64,000 bases of DNA from Wenyingzhuangia heitensis (GCF_011762155.1 NZ_JAASQL010000001.1:124001-188000), one strand, 5' to 3'. Shown: positions 10,030-19,258, counted from the stretch's first letter. Notes: generated from the sequence alone by a model not told the origin. Made by a program: numbers and translations.

Positions 10030-10932
10030 ATGAAAACTAAATTACTATTATTAACCGTTTTAATTTCGACAACATCCTTTGCACAATCACTATGTAGCAA
10101 TGTTGTAGATAGTGCTGGAATTAGCGTAATCACACAGAACAAAGTTTCCGTAAGCACCACGTCTGCTTCGGCAACAATTTGTTTAGATCAAGATGGAGAT
10201 GGTATTGTAGATGCTGAAGATAAATGCCCAACTGAAGCCGGTACCTTAAACGGATGTCCTGATACTGATAATGACGGAGTTATTGATTCTAAAGACAAAT
10301 GTCCTAAAATTGCTGGTAAACTTAACGGATGCCCTGATGCTGATAAAGATGGAGTAGCAGATTCTAAAGACAAATGTCCTAAAGTGGCAGGTTCTCTAAA
10401 TGGATGCCCTGATACTGACAAGGACGGAGTCATAGATTCTAAAGACAAATGTCCTAAAGTAGCTGGTTCTCTAAACGGATGTCCTGATGCTGACAAAGAT
10501 GGAGTAGCAGATTCTGAAGACGAATGCCCAACAGTGGTAGGTACGAAAGCACACCACGGATGTCCTGAATTAAGTAAAGAAGCAATAGCAACTTTAGGTA
10601 AATACGCAAAAACAATTCAGTTTAATACTGGAAAATCTAGTTTTAAACCTGGAGTGAGTACTACTTTAGATAAAATTGCTGAAGTAATGAAAGAATTTGA
10701 TACTGTAGAGTTTACTGTTGATGGATATACTGATTCTGTGGGAGATGAAACTAAAAATCTTGAATTATCAGAAAAAAGAGCAAAAGCTGTTTTAGACTAT
10801 TTAGCTACTCATGGAATTAAAGAAAGTAGATTAATATCTAAGGGGCATGGAGAAGAAGATCCTATTGCACCTAACAATACAAGAACAGGTAGAGCTGAAA
10901 ACAGACGTGTAATAATTACTGCTCAGCACTAA
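10030..10932 (+). CDS. OmpA-family protein with thrombospondin type 3 repeats
   Basis: A 300-residue exported protein: signal peptide 1-19 (TSFAQ), linker to about 52, five Asp-rich thrombospondin type 3 repeats (53-180, pattern D-x-D-x-D-G-V-x-D-x-x-D-x-C-P), then an OmpA peptidoglycan-binding domain (about 190-300, DGYTDSVGDE…ENRRVII). The repeats bind Ca2+ and act as a stiff periplasmic spacer in related proteins. There is no N-terminal beta-barrel, unlike the relative at 48.7-50.1 kb. The repeat DNA is internally duplicated (see the repeat entry). It probably anchors the envelope. Confidence 0.92.
   Translation: MKTKLLLLTVLISTTSFAQSLCSNVVDSAGISVITQNKVSVSTTSASATICLDQDGDGIVDAEDKCPTEAGTLNGCPDTDNDGVIDSKDKCPKIAGKLNGCPDADKDGVADSKDKCPKVAGSLNGCPDTDKDGVIDSKDKCPKVAGSLNGCPDADKDGVADSEDECPTVVGTKAHHGCPELSKEAIATLGKYAKTIQFNTGKSSFKPGVSTTLDKIAEVMKEFDTVEFTVDGYTDSVGDETKNLELSEKRAKAVLDYLATHGIKESRLISKGHGEEDPIAPNNTRTGRAENRRVIITAQH
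10252..10551 (+). repeat. Four tandem 75-bp units within the TSP3 coding region
   Basis: Each unit encodes 25 residues (GCPD-D-DGV-DS-D-CP…). Units alternate: the first and third read DTD…VIDS, the second and fourth DAD…VADS. This suggests duplication of a 150-bp double unit. Confidence 0.85.
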
Positions 10933-10956
10933 TCAATTGCATTTTAAATACTTTAT

Positions 10957-10995
10957 AATAGAGGCAACAAATAATTTGTTGCCTCTATTTTTTTT
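10957..10995 (+). terminator. Terminator after the TSP3-OmpA gene
   Basis: Stem TAGAGGCAACAA/TTGTTGCCTCTA with a short AT loop followed by a long T-run. It also lies between convergent genes (OmpA plus, LysE minus). Confidence 0.85.
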
Positions 10996-11015
10996 CTAAA
11001 AGCAGTAAACACCGC

Positions 11016-11642
11016 TTAACTTTTAGTCAATGCTATTTTAATCCCCATAGTCACAAACACCAAACCCGTTAGTTTTCCCAAACGCGTGTTTATTTTAGGA
11101 TTCTTTTTAAATTTATCAGAAAAAAATGTTGCGAAAAAAATTAAAATCATTGCCCAGACAATTCCAAAAATAGCATAAGTAAACCCCAGTAAAAGAAATG
11201 GGACAGGGTTTTCTATTTGATCTTTTTGAACAAATTGAGGAAAAAACGCTAAAAAGAATAATGCAACTTTTGGATTTAATAAATTGGTAACAAATCCTGA
11301 TAAAAAATCTTTTTTAGTCGTTGTAGGTCCTATATATTCATGAATCAAAGCAATACCCTCTTTTTTTTTCAGCTTAAAAAAACCTAAATAAATTAAATAA
11401 AAAGCTCCTAAGTATTTTACAACTGCAAAGGCAACGGCAGACTTGGCTAGTAACACAGACAAACCTAAGGCAGCCAATAACGTATGTACTAATACACCTG
11501 TATTCACTCCTAAAGCTCCATAAAACCCAGATTTTTTCCCCAAACCAATTGATTTGTTTAATACAAATATGGTGTCAATCCCTGGAGTAATTACAAACAC
11601 TAAAGTTGCTATTAAAAAAGTAATAAAATTTTCAATTCCCAT
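11016..11642 (-). CDS. LysE/RhtB-family amino-acid exporter
   Basis: A 208-residue inner-membrane protein with about six hydrophobic segments. The N-terminus has the family motif F-V-I-T-P-G-I-D (17-24), followed by GLGKKSGFYGALGVNTGV, and the middle has NLLNPKVALFFLAFFPQF, both diagnostic of LysE/RhtB translocators that export amino acids or derivatives by proton exchange. The substrate cannot be told from sequence. It is divergent from a LysR-type regulator about 100 bases away, the usual arrangement for lysE-lysG pairs, so regulation by that protein is likely. Confidence 0.92.
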   Translation of the reverse strand: MGIENFITFLIATLVFVITPGIDTIFVLNKSIGLGKKSGFYGALGVNTGVLVHTLLAALGLSVLLAKSAVAFAVVKYLGAFYLIYLGFFKLKKKEGIALIHEYIGPTTTKKDFLSGFVTNLLNPKVALFFLAFFPQFVQKDQIENPVPFLLLGFTYAIFGIVWAMILIFFATFFSDKFKKNPKINTRLGKLTGLVFVTMGIKIALTKS

Positions 11643-11713
11643 AATTCTATTTTTAAAGGTTATTTCTAAATTTCAGGACAAAGGAAAAGCTTTAGTACTC
11701 TTTAAAAAATACA

Positions 11714-11721
11714 TATTTTTG
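11714..11721 (+). promoter_or_regulatory. Probable -7 element of the LysR gene
   Basis: TATTTTTG fits TAnnTTTG. A start of transcription near 11728 supports use of the ATG at 11750 rather than the GTG at 11732. Confidence 0.4.
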
Positions 11722-11749
11722 ATTAACTAATGTGAAAAATGCATTAAAC

Positions 11750-12619
11750 ATGACAACTCAACAAATAAAATATTTTTTAACACTTGCCAATGAATTGCAC
11801 TTTTGGAAAACTTCTGAAAAAGTATCTATATCACAATCGGCTTTAAGCAGGCAAATTCAAGCACTTGAAGATGAAATCGGCATTCAGCTATTTAAGAGAA
11901 ATAAAAGGAATGTAAAACTAACAGATGCTGGCAAGTTTTTAAAAGAACAATGGACAAATGTTATGAGTGAATTGGATCAAATTCACAGGCAAGCTAAAAA
12001 AATTGACGAAGGAAAAACAGGCACCATCTCCATTACCTATCCAGGTTCTATTGCCTTTAGTTTTTTACCCGATTTTTTAGAAATCATCAATACAAAACTC
12101 CCAGATCTAAAATTAGAACTAACAGAACCTATAGATGAAAATCATCAAAAGTTACTTTTAAATTACGAAACCGATATTTCTTTTAATAGAGACCCTATAA
12201 AGAATAATAGTATCCATTCCTTAAAGTTATATTCAGAACCTGTTTGTCTGGTACTTCCTGAAAGTAAAAAATTACCACATGACATTCGTGAACTGCAAAA
12301 CGAAAACTTTATAATTTCTGGTTTGCATAGAACTACATCAATAGCTGCACTTTTAAGAACTATTTTTAATGAATATGATTTTGAACCCAAGAGAACAATA
12401 GAGTCAGATTTTGGAGGTATGATTTTAAATTTAGTATCTAAAGGCTTAGGGATTTCTATACTACCACTATCCTATAAATTTGCCAATACCAAAAACGTAT
12501 ACTTTGTTCCTTTAGAAGTAGAAACCAACCTTTATGTACATTGGAGAAAAAACGAAGAAAACAAAGTGATTCCCAAGATTATAGATTTTGCAAAAAACCT
12601 AAACAATCCTAATTTTTAA
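11750..12619 (+). CDS. LysR-family transcriptional regulator
   Basis: A 289-residue DNA-binding regulator. The N-terminal winged helix-turn-helix is clear (ISQSALSRQIQALEDEIGIQLFKR), followed by a linker helix and a two-lobe effector-binding domain (ISITYPGSIAFSFLPDFLE…GLGISILPLSY). The ATG at 11750 puts the first helix (QQIKYFLTLANELHF) at the expected distance; a GTG at 11732 would add six residues and sit very close to the promoter. It is divergent from the LysE exporter and probably controls it in response to an exported amino acid. Confidence 0.92.
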   Translation: MTTQQIKYFLTLANELHFWKTSEKVSISQSALSRQIQALEDEIGIQLFKRNKRNVKLTDAGKFLKEQWTNVMSELDQIHRQAKKIDEGKTGTISITYPGSIAFSFLPDFLEIINTKLPDLKLELTEPIDENHQKLLLNYETDISFNRDPIKNNSIHSLKLYSEPVCLVLPESKKLPHDIRELQNENFIISGLHRTTSIAALLRTIFNEYDFEPKRTIESDFGGMILNLVSKGLGISILPLSYKFANTKNVYFVPLEVETNLYVHWRKNEENKVIPKIIDFAKNLNNPNF

Positions 12620-12621
12620 TT

Positions 12622-13692
12622 TTATATTTCTATAACAAATATTAAAAAATCATTCAACAACCCAAAACCTACTATTTGCTGTAATCCTTTTTTTAACTGA
12701 CTTGGTAAATACCCCAACTTCTTTTTAAATGCTACTGTAAAATGTTGTGGATTTTTATATCCAACCTCATAAGAAGCTTGAGAAATGGTATAATTTTCTT
12801 TCTGAATAAGCTCTTTGGCTTTTTCTATTCTTAAAGCAGTTATGTATTTAAAAACTGTACTCCCATAAATCTGCTTAAAGCACTTTTTAAACTTAGAGGT
12901 ATTCATCCCTGCTATTACAGACAAATCTGGAATGGTTAACTCCTTTTTTAAATTTTGTTTGATGTGATTTTCTACCGTAGTTAAATTTACAGTATCAAAT
13001 TCGCTAATTAATTCATCAACCACCTTGGTTTCCTTATTGGTTAAGGCAATTAACAACAGCTCTGTAATTTTAGCTTCCAAAAAAGCTTTTTTCATGGTTC
13101 CTTCAAACACACAATTAGAGATGTCTTTTAAAATTCCTAAAATTTGTTCGTTAATCAAATAACCTTCTTCTAAAAAAACATAAGGAAGCTGTTCTTTTTT
13201 AGCCTTTGTTAATTCTGCAGATTTCCCTGTAAAACAATAGCCCATATTATTTTGCAAAAAGGTTTCGGCAAAATAAATCTCTAGAGAATTTACACGACCT
13301 GGACTGTAAACATAGCTTGTGTTAGAACTGGGCACGTAGATTAAATTATAAGTTCCTTTTAAAAATTCTATAACATCACCTCTTTTTATATCGGTAGTAC
13401 AAGTTACATTCCCCTCTAACTGAAAATGTAATTTAAACAAAGGAAAGTCTTGAGACACTTTAAAAACATAGTTTTCTTTTGTTTCTAGCTCATGAGACAA
13501 CATACATAGTTTATTCAACTGAATATCTTGAAAGACTCCATAAACAGTACGATCGTCCACCATATTATTGTACTCCTCTAGCTTAAAAACCTCCATGTTT
13601 TTGTTAAAAACAATGACTCGATCCTCTTCTCCAACGACTTTACTATTTAAAACGATTCTCATTAATTCTTTTTGCGTTATAATAATTTCCAT
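12622..13692 (-). CDS. AraC-family regulator of the siderophore/iron operon
   Basis: A 356-residue protein with an N-terminal sensor region and a C-terminal AraC double helix-turn-helix (about 235-335; IPDLSVIAGMNTSKFKKCFKQ… and ISQASYEVGYKNPQHFTVAFKKKLGYLPSQ). The architecture recalls PchR-type regulators, which bind a ferric siderophore and switch on its receptor. It is divergent from a TonB receptor with 86 bases between starts, and their -7 elements overlap in one palindrome, so co-regulation is likely. The final ~20 residues after the HTH domain (QQIVGFGLLNDFLIFVIEI) are an unusual hydrophobic extension. Confidence 0.9.
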   Translation of the reverse strand: MEIIITQKELMRIVLNSKVVGEEDRVIVFNKNMEVFKLEEYNNMVDDRTVYGVFQDIQLNKLCMLSHELETKENYVFKVSQDFPLFKLHFQLEGNVTCTTDIKRGDVIEFLKGTYNLIYVPSSNTSYVYSPGRVNSLEIYFAETFLQNNMGYCFTGKSAELTKAKKEQLPYVFLEEGYLINEQILGILKDISNCVFEGTMKKAFLEAKITELLLIALTNKETKVVDELISEFDTVNLTTVENHIKQNLKKELTIPDLSVIAGMNTSKFKKCFKQIYGSTVFKYITALRIEKAKELIQKENYTISQASYEVGYKNPQHFTVAFKKKLGYLPSQLKKGLQQIVGFGLLNDFLIFVIEI

Positions 13693-13722
13693 TTGCGTTA
13701 TCTAGACTAGTTAAACACAAGG

Positions 13723-13738
13723 TACTTTTGCAAAAGTA
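13723..13738. promoter_or_regulatory. Palindromic shared -7 region between AraC gene and TonB receptor gene
   Basis: TACTTTTGCAAAAGTA is a perfect 16-bp palindrome that contains one TAnnTTTG element on each strand. The plus element is 48 bases from the receptor ATG and the minus element 38 bases from the AraC ATG, so it can serve both genes. Confidence 0.55.
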
Positions 13739-13778
13739 ATTTATTTTTATCAAATCTAAATAAGAAACTCCTACGGAG

Positions 13779-16253
13779 ATGAAAAAAATCCTATTATTTA
13801 TACTTTTTGTTAACTGCGTGGCTATTGCACAAAGAAACCACCATAAGCACCATGGTAAACACCAGATATTGGTAGGTACAATTGCTAACAATAACGGTGA
13901 GCCTTTAATGGGAGCTACTATTTTAGTAGACGATAACAAATATGCTACCGTAGCGAATGATAAAGGAGAATATTTTATTCACGACATATCAGAAGGAAAA
14001 CACATTGTACAAGCATCTTATTTAGGTTTTTCTCCAGAAAAAAAAGAAATTTTTGTTAGCAAAGACATAAGATCTCAAAAAATAAATTGCCACTTCTCTT
14101 TAAAAGAAAGTTCAGAATCTTTGCAGAAAGTAAACTTAGTAGGTAAAACAAAAAAAACTAAAATTGAAACAGAAGGCTTTGCCGTTAACGTTATAGAAAC
14201 CAAAGAAGCTAGTTTAAGAAACTTAACAACCAATGAGCTATTGGACAGATCTGTTGGAGTACGAATCAGACAAAATGGAGGACTAGGTTCTAGTGTAGAA
14301 TACAACCTTAATGGTATGTCTGGAAGTGCTGTTGGAATATTTTTAGATGGTTTAGAAATTTCAACATACGGTCAATCTTTTAACTTAAACAATATACCTA
14401 CTTCTATGATTGAACGCATAGAAGTGTATAAAGGCGTATTACCATCTCACCTTACAGGTGATTATGCTGGAGGAGCTATCAACGTAGTATTAAAAAAAGA
14501 TGTATCTCAAAACAGTATTAACCTAGCCTCATCTTATGGATCATTTAACACATCACAATCAGATATTGGAGTAATGCTTCGCGATAAAAATACAGGACTT
14601 GCTTTTAGAGGTTCTGCTTTTTATACTTATACAGATAACAGTTATGAAACTTGGGGTGAGTCTACAACATATGTAAACTACCTAGGACAAATTATCAAAC
14701 CCTATCGAGCTAAACGTTTTAACAATACATACAAAGCATTAGGAGGACGTTTTGAAGTTGGATTTACAGATAAGAAATGGGCAGATCAATTTTTTATAGG
14801 ATACAATGGTTCTAGCAACTACAGAGAAATACCTCATGGTGTAACCATGGCTGTACCTTATGTGGGTAGATTTAGTGAAGCTGAAGCTCACGTATTATTG
14901 CTTAATTATAGTAAAAATGATTTTCTAACCAAAAATCTATCACTTAAAGTTAATGCTGCTAGAAGTTATCGTAGCACCTATTTACAAGATACTATTGGAA
15001 TTGCCTATAATTGGGACGGTAAACCTAGAGAAATCATTCAAGAAGGAGAAAGAGTAATTCTAGAAACTCTTAATGGTGGACAGCAAGGAGAGAAAACCAT
15101 TACAAATACCGACAGAAAGATCACAAACATGCGTTCTAACTTAGGTTACATGATAACGGATGGACATAGAGTTTCTTTAAATCATAAGTTCGAAGCAACA
15201 GATAGAAATAATGAAGATCTATTAAATTCAACCATTACAGAATACGCTACAACTAGTACAATCTCTCAGAATATAGTTTCTGTGAATTATGAAGCAGAAA
15301 CTTTTAACAAGAAATTACTGACTAACTTGTTGGGTAAACACACCTATAATCATACAAGTAAAACAGAATACGGAATTGAAACTACAGACGGTATCAACTC
15401 AATTGAAAAAACAGATACTACTTCAAGCAACTCTAACTTTGGTTACGGTGCCACATTATCTTATAATGTTATTCCTAATTTATATGTAATAACTTCTACA
15501 GAAAAAGCATATGTATCACCTACAGATAACCAATTGTATGGAGCTCCTGAACAAAATATTTTAGAAAACACTCAATTAAAACCTGAATACAATATCAACT
15601 ACAATTTAGGATTTCGTTTAAAAACATTACAATTTAACAAACATAAGATATCTGTTTATGCGAATCTTTTTTGGCGTAATGGACACGATAAAATTAAACA
15701 AGAAGCCGTTGATGCATCACTAATTGAAGAAGAGACAGAAGCCGATATAGAAGTAACTAGATACGTAAATCTTGGGGAAACACAAGCAAAAGGTTATGAA
15801 GCAGAAATTACATACATCTATAACAACAGACTAAACACCTCTTTTAATTTCTCAAAATTTAACAATGTATTTAAACAAGAGTTCGATGAAAATGGTAATC
15901 CGCACTCTTTATATAATTTTCAAGTACCCAATGAACCTTTTTTTACAATCAATGCAAACATACAGTATAGATTCAACAATCTATTCCAAAAAAAATCCAT
16001 ATTAAACACATATTACACCATGGGTTATGTTGGTGAGTATTACACTGTATGGGGACAACCAGATTGGTCAAAAACTCCTAGTCAATTATCACATGACATA
16101 GGATTGAGTTATCGTTTTCCTTCTAAAAAATTAGTAGCAAGCCTAGATGTTAAAAACATATTTAATGCTGAACTCTACGACAACTTCAGAATACAAAAAC
16201 CTGGTAGAGGAATCTACTTCAAACTAAATTACACAATCAATAAAATTTTATAA
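13779..16253 (+). CDS. TonB-dependent outer-membrane receptor (XusA-like)
   Basis: An 824-residue receptor. In order: signal peptide (1-17, VAIAQ), a histidine-rich mature N-terminus (RNHHKHHGKH), a carboxypeptidase-regulatory-like domain (about 30-115), a plug domain (LLDRSVGVRIRQNGG, …IERIEVYKGVLPSHLTGDYAGGAINVVLKK), then a 22-strand-type barrel ending in an aromatic-rich strand. It takes up a ligand across the outer membrane using TonB energy. Neighbours (AraC regulator, DUF4374 lipoprotein, PepSY reductase) indicate a ferric siderophore or haem-like iron ligand. It heads a five-gene operon; the next gene starts 16 bases on. Confidence 0.93.
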   Translation: MKKILLFILFVNCVAIAQRNHHKHHGKHQILVGTIANNNGEPLMGATILVDDNKYATVANDKGEYFIHDISEGKHIVQASYLGFSPEKKEIFVSKDIRSQKINCHFSLKESSESLQKVNLVGKTKKTKIETEGFAVNVIETKEASLRNLTTNELLDRSVGVRIRQNGGLGSSVEYNLNGMSGSAVGIFLDGLEISTYGQSFNLNNIPTSMIERIEVYKGVLPSHLTGDYAGGAINVVLKKDVSQNSINLASSYGSFNTSQSDIGVMLRDKNTGLAFRGSAFYTYTDNSYETWGESTTYVNYLGQIIKPYRAKRFNNTYKALGGRFEVGFTDKKWADQFFIGYNGSSNYREIPHGVTMAVPYVGRFSEAEAHVLLLNYSKNDFLTKNLSLKVNAARSYRSTYLQDTIGIAYNWDGKPREIIQEGERVILETLNGGQQGEKTITNTDRKITNMRSNLGYMITDGHRVSLNHKFEATDRNNEDLLNSTITEYATTSTISQNIVSVNYEAETFNKKLLTNLLGKHTYNHTSKTEYGIETTDGINSIEKTDTTSSNSNFGYGATLSYNVIPNLYVITSTEKAYVSPTDNQLYGAPEQNILENTQLKPEYNINYNLGFRLKTLQFNKHKISVYANLFWRNGHDKIKQEAVDASLIEEETEADIEVTRYVNLGETQAKGYEAEITYIYNNRLNTSFNFSKFNNVFKQEFDENGNPHSLYNFQVPNEPFFTINANIQYRFNNLFQKKSILNTYYTMGYVGEYYTVWGQPDWSKTPSQLSHDIGLSYRFPSKKLVASLDVKNIFNAELYDNFRIQKPGRGIYFKLNYTINKIL

Positions 16254-16269
16254 TTAAATAATTAAAATC

Positions 16270-17655
16270 ATGAAAAAAAATCTATTTAAAATAGGATTAT
16301 TAAGCATCTTTTTAGCTTTAGGGAGCTGTGATGACGATAATAGCATAACTGAAGATCCTATTGTAGACCCAATTGATGAAACACGTTACATCACCTTAAC
16401 AGCATCATTCCCAGATGATGATGGAACCGGAGGTAATGGAGGGACTCGTGCATACGGTATTACTGTAGAAAATGCAGAAGATCCTAATTATGTTGTAGAC
16501 CTTTTAAAATATGAAAATGGAGCATTTGTAGAAGGTATTGGTTTAAAATCTAGCCGTACTGCTCGTGTACAAGCTTCTGCAGATGGTAAATACTTATACA
16601 ACATACAATATACGGGTACAGAAGGTGGTGTGTTTAACAAATACGAAGTTGGTGAAGGAGGTAACTTTGAAGAAGTTGGTTACGAACTAAACACAGCTGC
16701 AATTTTAGGTACTGCCCCTCGTTGGATGAAAGCAGCAGAAGGTACTGGTATTGGTGTTTATGCAAGCTCAAATGACGTAGACTACGAAGAAGAAAATGGA
16801 AACTATACATTCTTAAGTGCAGATAGTGAAATAAAAATAGCTGATTTAGACTTAGACCAAACAGCAATTATAAATACCGCTATATTTGATTTTCCTTGGA
16901 CAGATGAAGAAAGAGCAGCTGGTTACAATGTAGGACGTGTAGATGTACCTATTTTAAACGAAGCAAAAACTAAACTTTTTATTGGGTGTAGAACTAGAAA
17001 ATATGATGTTACTGCAACTCCTACTTTAGATGAGGATGGTATCCCTGTATGGCCATATGGAGAAATTGATGGTACAAAAACTTTAGTTTTAGATTATCCT
17101 TCATTAAAAAACCCTACAGTGATTACTTCTACCAATTCAACAGAAGTAAACAACTCTTACCGTACCATGACACAATATGTAGGTACAGATGGTCATGTAT
17201 ATCAAGCTACAGCTACATCGGGTGCTGATATTTTACGTATTAGTAGTGCTACTAACGACTATGACCAAAGCTACCACTTTGACTTAAACGATGCAATTGG
17301 TGTTACTGGAGCGCAAATTAAAGCTTGGAGATATGTTAAGGATGGAATAGGTGTTGTTTTGTATGTGTTTGATGACGAGGTATCAGATATTAGAGGTGGA
17401 TACCTTGCCTTAATTGATTTAAATAACCCTTCAAATTCTGTTAAACTAGCTACAGATGTTGAGACTGATGCTGATTTAGAAGCTACATTGGGTCAATTCC
17501 AATACATTGGTTTGGTTGGGGACAATGCTTATGTTCCATTAACTCCTTCAGGTAAAGAAGGTAATATATATGTTATCAACACTTTAACTAAAGAAATTAG
17601 CAAAGGTGCTACGTTAAAAACTATTTCTGGTAGTTACTACTTAGGAGCATACTAA
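16270..17655 (+). CDS. DUF4374 surface lipoprotein (XusB-like siderophore-binding)
   Basis: A 461-residue lipoprotein with lipidation at Cys20 (ALGSC) followed by DDDN, an acidic run typical of Bacteroidota surface-export signals. The body is beta-rich with repeated strand pairs (SRTARVQASADGKYLYNIQYT, GDNAYVPLTPSGKEGNIYVIN), consistent with a beta-propeller. This pattern and the position after a TonB receptor match DUF4374 proteins; XusB of Bacteroides is one and holds ferric enterobactin-type siderophores at the surface. I infer the same role here. A strong hairpin follows it and may reduce transcription of the downstream genes. Confidence 0.85.
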   Translation: MKKNLFKIGLLSIFLALGSCDDDNSITEDPIVDPIDETRYITLTASFPDDDGTGGNGGTRAYGITVENAEDPNYVVDLLKYENGAFVEGIGLKSSRTARVQASADGKYLYNIQYTGTEGGVFNKYEVGEGGNFEEVGYELNTAAILGTAPRWMKAAEGTGIGVYASSNDVDYEEENGNYTFLSADSEIKIADLDLDQTAIINTAIFDFPWTDEERAAGYNVGRVDVPILNEAKTKLFIGCRTRKYDVTATPTLDEDGIPVWPYGEIDGTKTLVLDYPSLKNPTVITSTNSTEVNNSYRTMTQYVGTDGHVYQATATSGADILRISSATNDYDQSYHFDLNDAIGVTGAQIKAWRYVKDGIGVVLYVFDDEVSDIRGGYLALIDLNNPSNSVKLATDVETDADLEATLGQFQYIGLVGDNAYVPLTPSGKEGNIYVINTLTKEISKGATLKTISGSYYLGAY

Positions 17656-17685
17656 GTCTTAAATATTATTTCATAAAATAATTTT

Positions 17686-17722
17686 AAGTCCCTTTCTAAA
17701 TTCAAATTTTAGAAAGGGACTT
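17686..17722 (+). terminator. Strong intra-operon hairpin after the DUF4374 gene
   Basis: A perfect 15-bp stem (17686-17700 with 17708-17722) and a 7-base loop lie between the lipoprotein and ankyrin genes. No T-run follows, so it may be a transcript-stabilising or processing hairpin or a partial attenuator rather than a full terminator. Confidence 0.6.
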
Positions 17723-17739
17723 CCCAATAAAACATCCAA

Positions 17740-19242
17740 ATGAAAAAAATAATCACGCTTTTAATGCTTGCACTTCCTTTGTTAACTTTTGCACAAAGAC
17801 CGCAAAGACCACAGCAAGGGAATAGCAATATTTTTCACGATCGTTCTTTTTGGCAAACTCAGCCAGATGTAGCAACCGTAAAACAAAAAATTAAAGAAGG
17901 AAACGATGCAGTTAAGCAAAACAGAGCAGCTTTTGATGCCCTTACTTTTGCTATTATGGCCAAAGCTCCTGTAGAAACAATTGCTTACATATTATCTTTA
18001 CCAGGTAACAATGTAAACAAGTCTACACACGATAACAGAAGCTATTTAATGTGGTCTGGATACGCTGGAGATATTGAGGTAATGAAATTATTACTTAGCA
18101 AAGGAGCAGATACCAAAGTAGTAGGAAGCCACGGTTTTAACTGGTTTACATTTACAGTAAATGCAGGTCACGAAAACACAGAAATTTACGACTTAATGGC
18201 TGCTAACGGAATTGATTTAAAAGAAACCAACCGAGCTGGTGCCAATGCTATTTTATTATTAGCAGCACATAGTAAAGATGGTAAAATTTTAAACTACTTT
18301 GAGCAAAAAGGATTAGACATTAAGGCTACAGACAAACAAGGAAACAATTTGTTATTTTATGCTGCACAACGTGGTAATTTAGAGTTGATGAAGAAATACA
18401 TTGCTAAAGGATTTGACTACAAAAAAACAAATACTGAAGGAGAAAACATGGTGCTTTTTGCAAGTCATGGAGCAAGAGGTTACAGCAACTCTTTAGAAGT
18501 ATATCAGTATTTTAATTCTTTAGGGTTAGATTTCACCTTAGTGAATAAAAAAGGACAAAACGCATTGCATTACATCGCTAGAGGTACTAAAGATGCTGCT
18601 GTGGTAACGTATTTCATCAAAAAAGGAGTTAACCCAGACCAAAAAGATGAAAACGGAAACACTCCATTTTTAAATGCAGTACAAGGAAATAATAAAGTCG
18701 TGGTACAACAATTATTACCTAATATAAAAGACATCAACCACAAAAACAAAGAAGGTTTTACAGCTATTACCCTTGCTACACAACGCGTAAACGTAGCTCT
18801 TTTTAATACTTTAAAAGAAAAAGGAGCAAATGTAAATGTTGTAGATGCTGATGGAAATAACTTATTCTATCACCTATTTAATGCTTACAACAGAAGAAGC
18901 GCTAAAGGATTTGATGCTTTTGCTACGGCTTTAGAAAGTGCAAAGGTTTCTTCTAAAAACGCTTCTAAAAACACAACATTGTTACACGTTGCTATAGAAA
19001 AAGGGGAAAGAAAACTAATTCAGAAAGCAATGGAATTAGGAATCGATATCAACCAAAAAAACAGTGATGGTTTAACACCTTTACACATTGCAGCTATGAA
19101 AGCAAAAGATGTTAAAATGTTACAAATGTTACTACACAAAGGTGCTGATAAATCTATAAAAACAGATTTTGACGAAAGTGTATACGATTTGGCAAAAGAA
19201 AACGAATTGCTGAAAAATGCTGACATTGCCTTTTTAAAATAA
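17740..19242 (+). CDS. Exported ankyrin-repeat protein
   Basis: A 500-residue protein with a cleavable signal peptide (1-18, LLTFAQ) and ankyrin repeats over most of the rest (about 60-495). Typical repeat pieces are SYLMWSGYAGDIEVMKLLLSKGAD, NLLFYAAQRGNLELMKKYIAKG, and TPLHIAAMKAKDVKMLQMLLHKGAD. Ankyrin arrays bind proteins, so a scaffold role in the periplasm is plausible. It sits between the DUF4374 and DUF2271 genes, 16 bases before the latter. It is not a component of the described XusABC set, and its function in iron uptake is unknown. Confidence 0.88.
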   Translation: MKKIITLLMLALPLLTFAQRPQRPQQGNSNIFHDRSFWQTQPDVATVKQKIKEGNDAVKQNRAAFDALTFAIMAKAPVETIAYILSLPGNNVNKSTHDNRSYLMWSGYAGDIEVMKLLLSKGADTKVVGSHGFNWFTFTVNAGHENTEIYDLMAANGIDLKETNRAGANAILLLAAHSKDGKILNYFEQKGLDIKATDKQGNNLLFYAAQRGNLELMKKYIAKGFDYKKTNTEGENMVLFASHGARGYSNSLEVYQYFNSLGLDFTLVNKKGQNALHYIARGTKDAAVVTYFIKKGVNPDQKDENGNTPFLNAVQGNNKVVVQQLLPNIKDINHKNKEGFTAITLATQRVNVALFNTLKEKGANVNVVDADGNNLFYHLFNAYNRRSAKGFDAFATALESAKVSSKNASKNTTLLHVAIEKGERKLIQKAMELGIDINQKNSDGLTPLHIAAMKAKDVKMLQMLLHKGADKSIKTDFDESVYDLAKENELLKNADIAFLK

Positions 19243-19258
19243 TTTAATTTAAAATTTT

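Noticed and set aside
10188-10496. Opposite-strand frame through the TSP3 repeats
   Set aside because: Periodic frame created by the tandem repeats of the real gene; no start context or family signature.
10252-10551. Regular repeats considered as a CRISPR array
   Set aside because: Units are contiguous and translate to calcium-binding motifs; no spacers and no cas genes.
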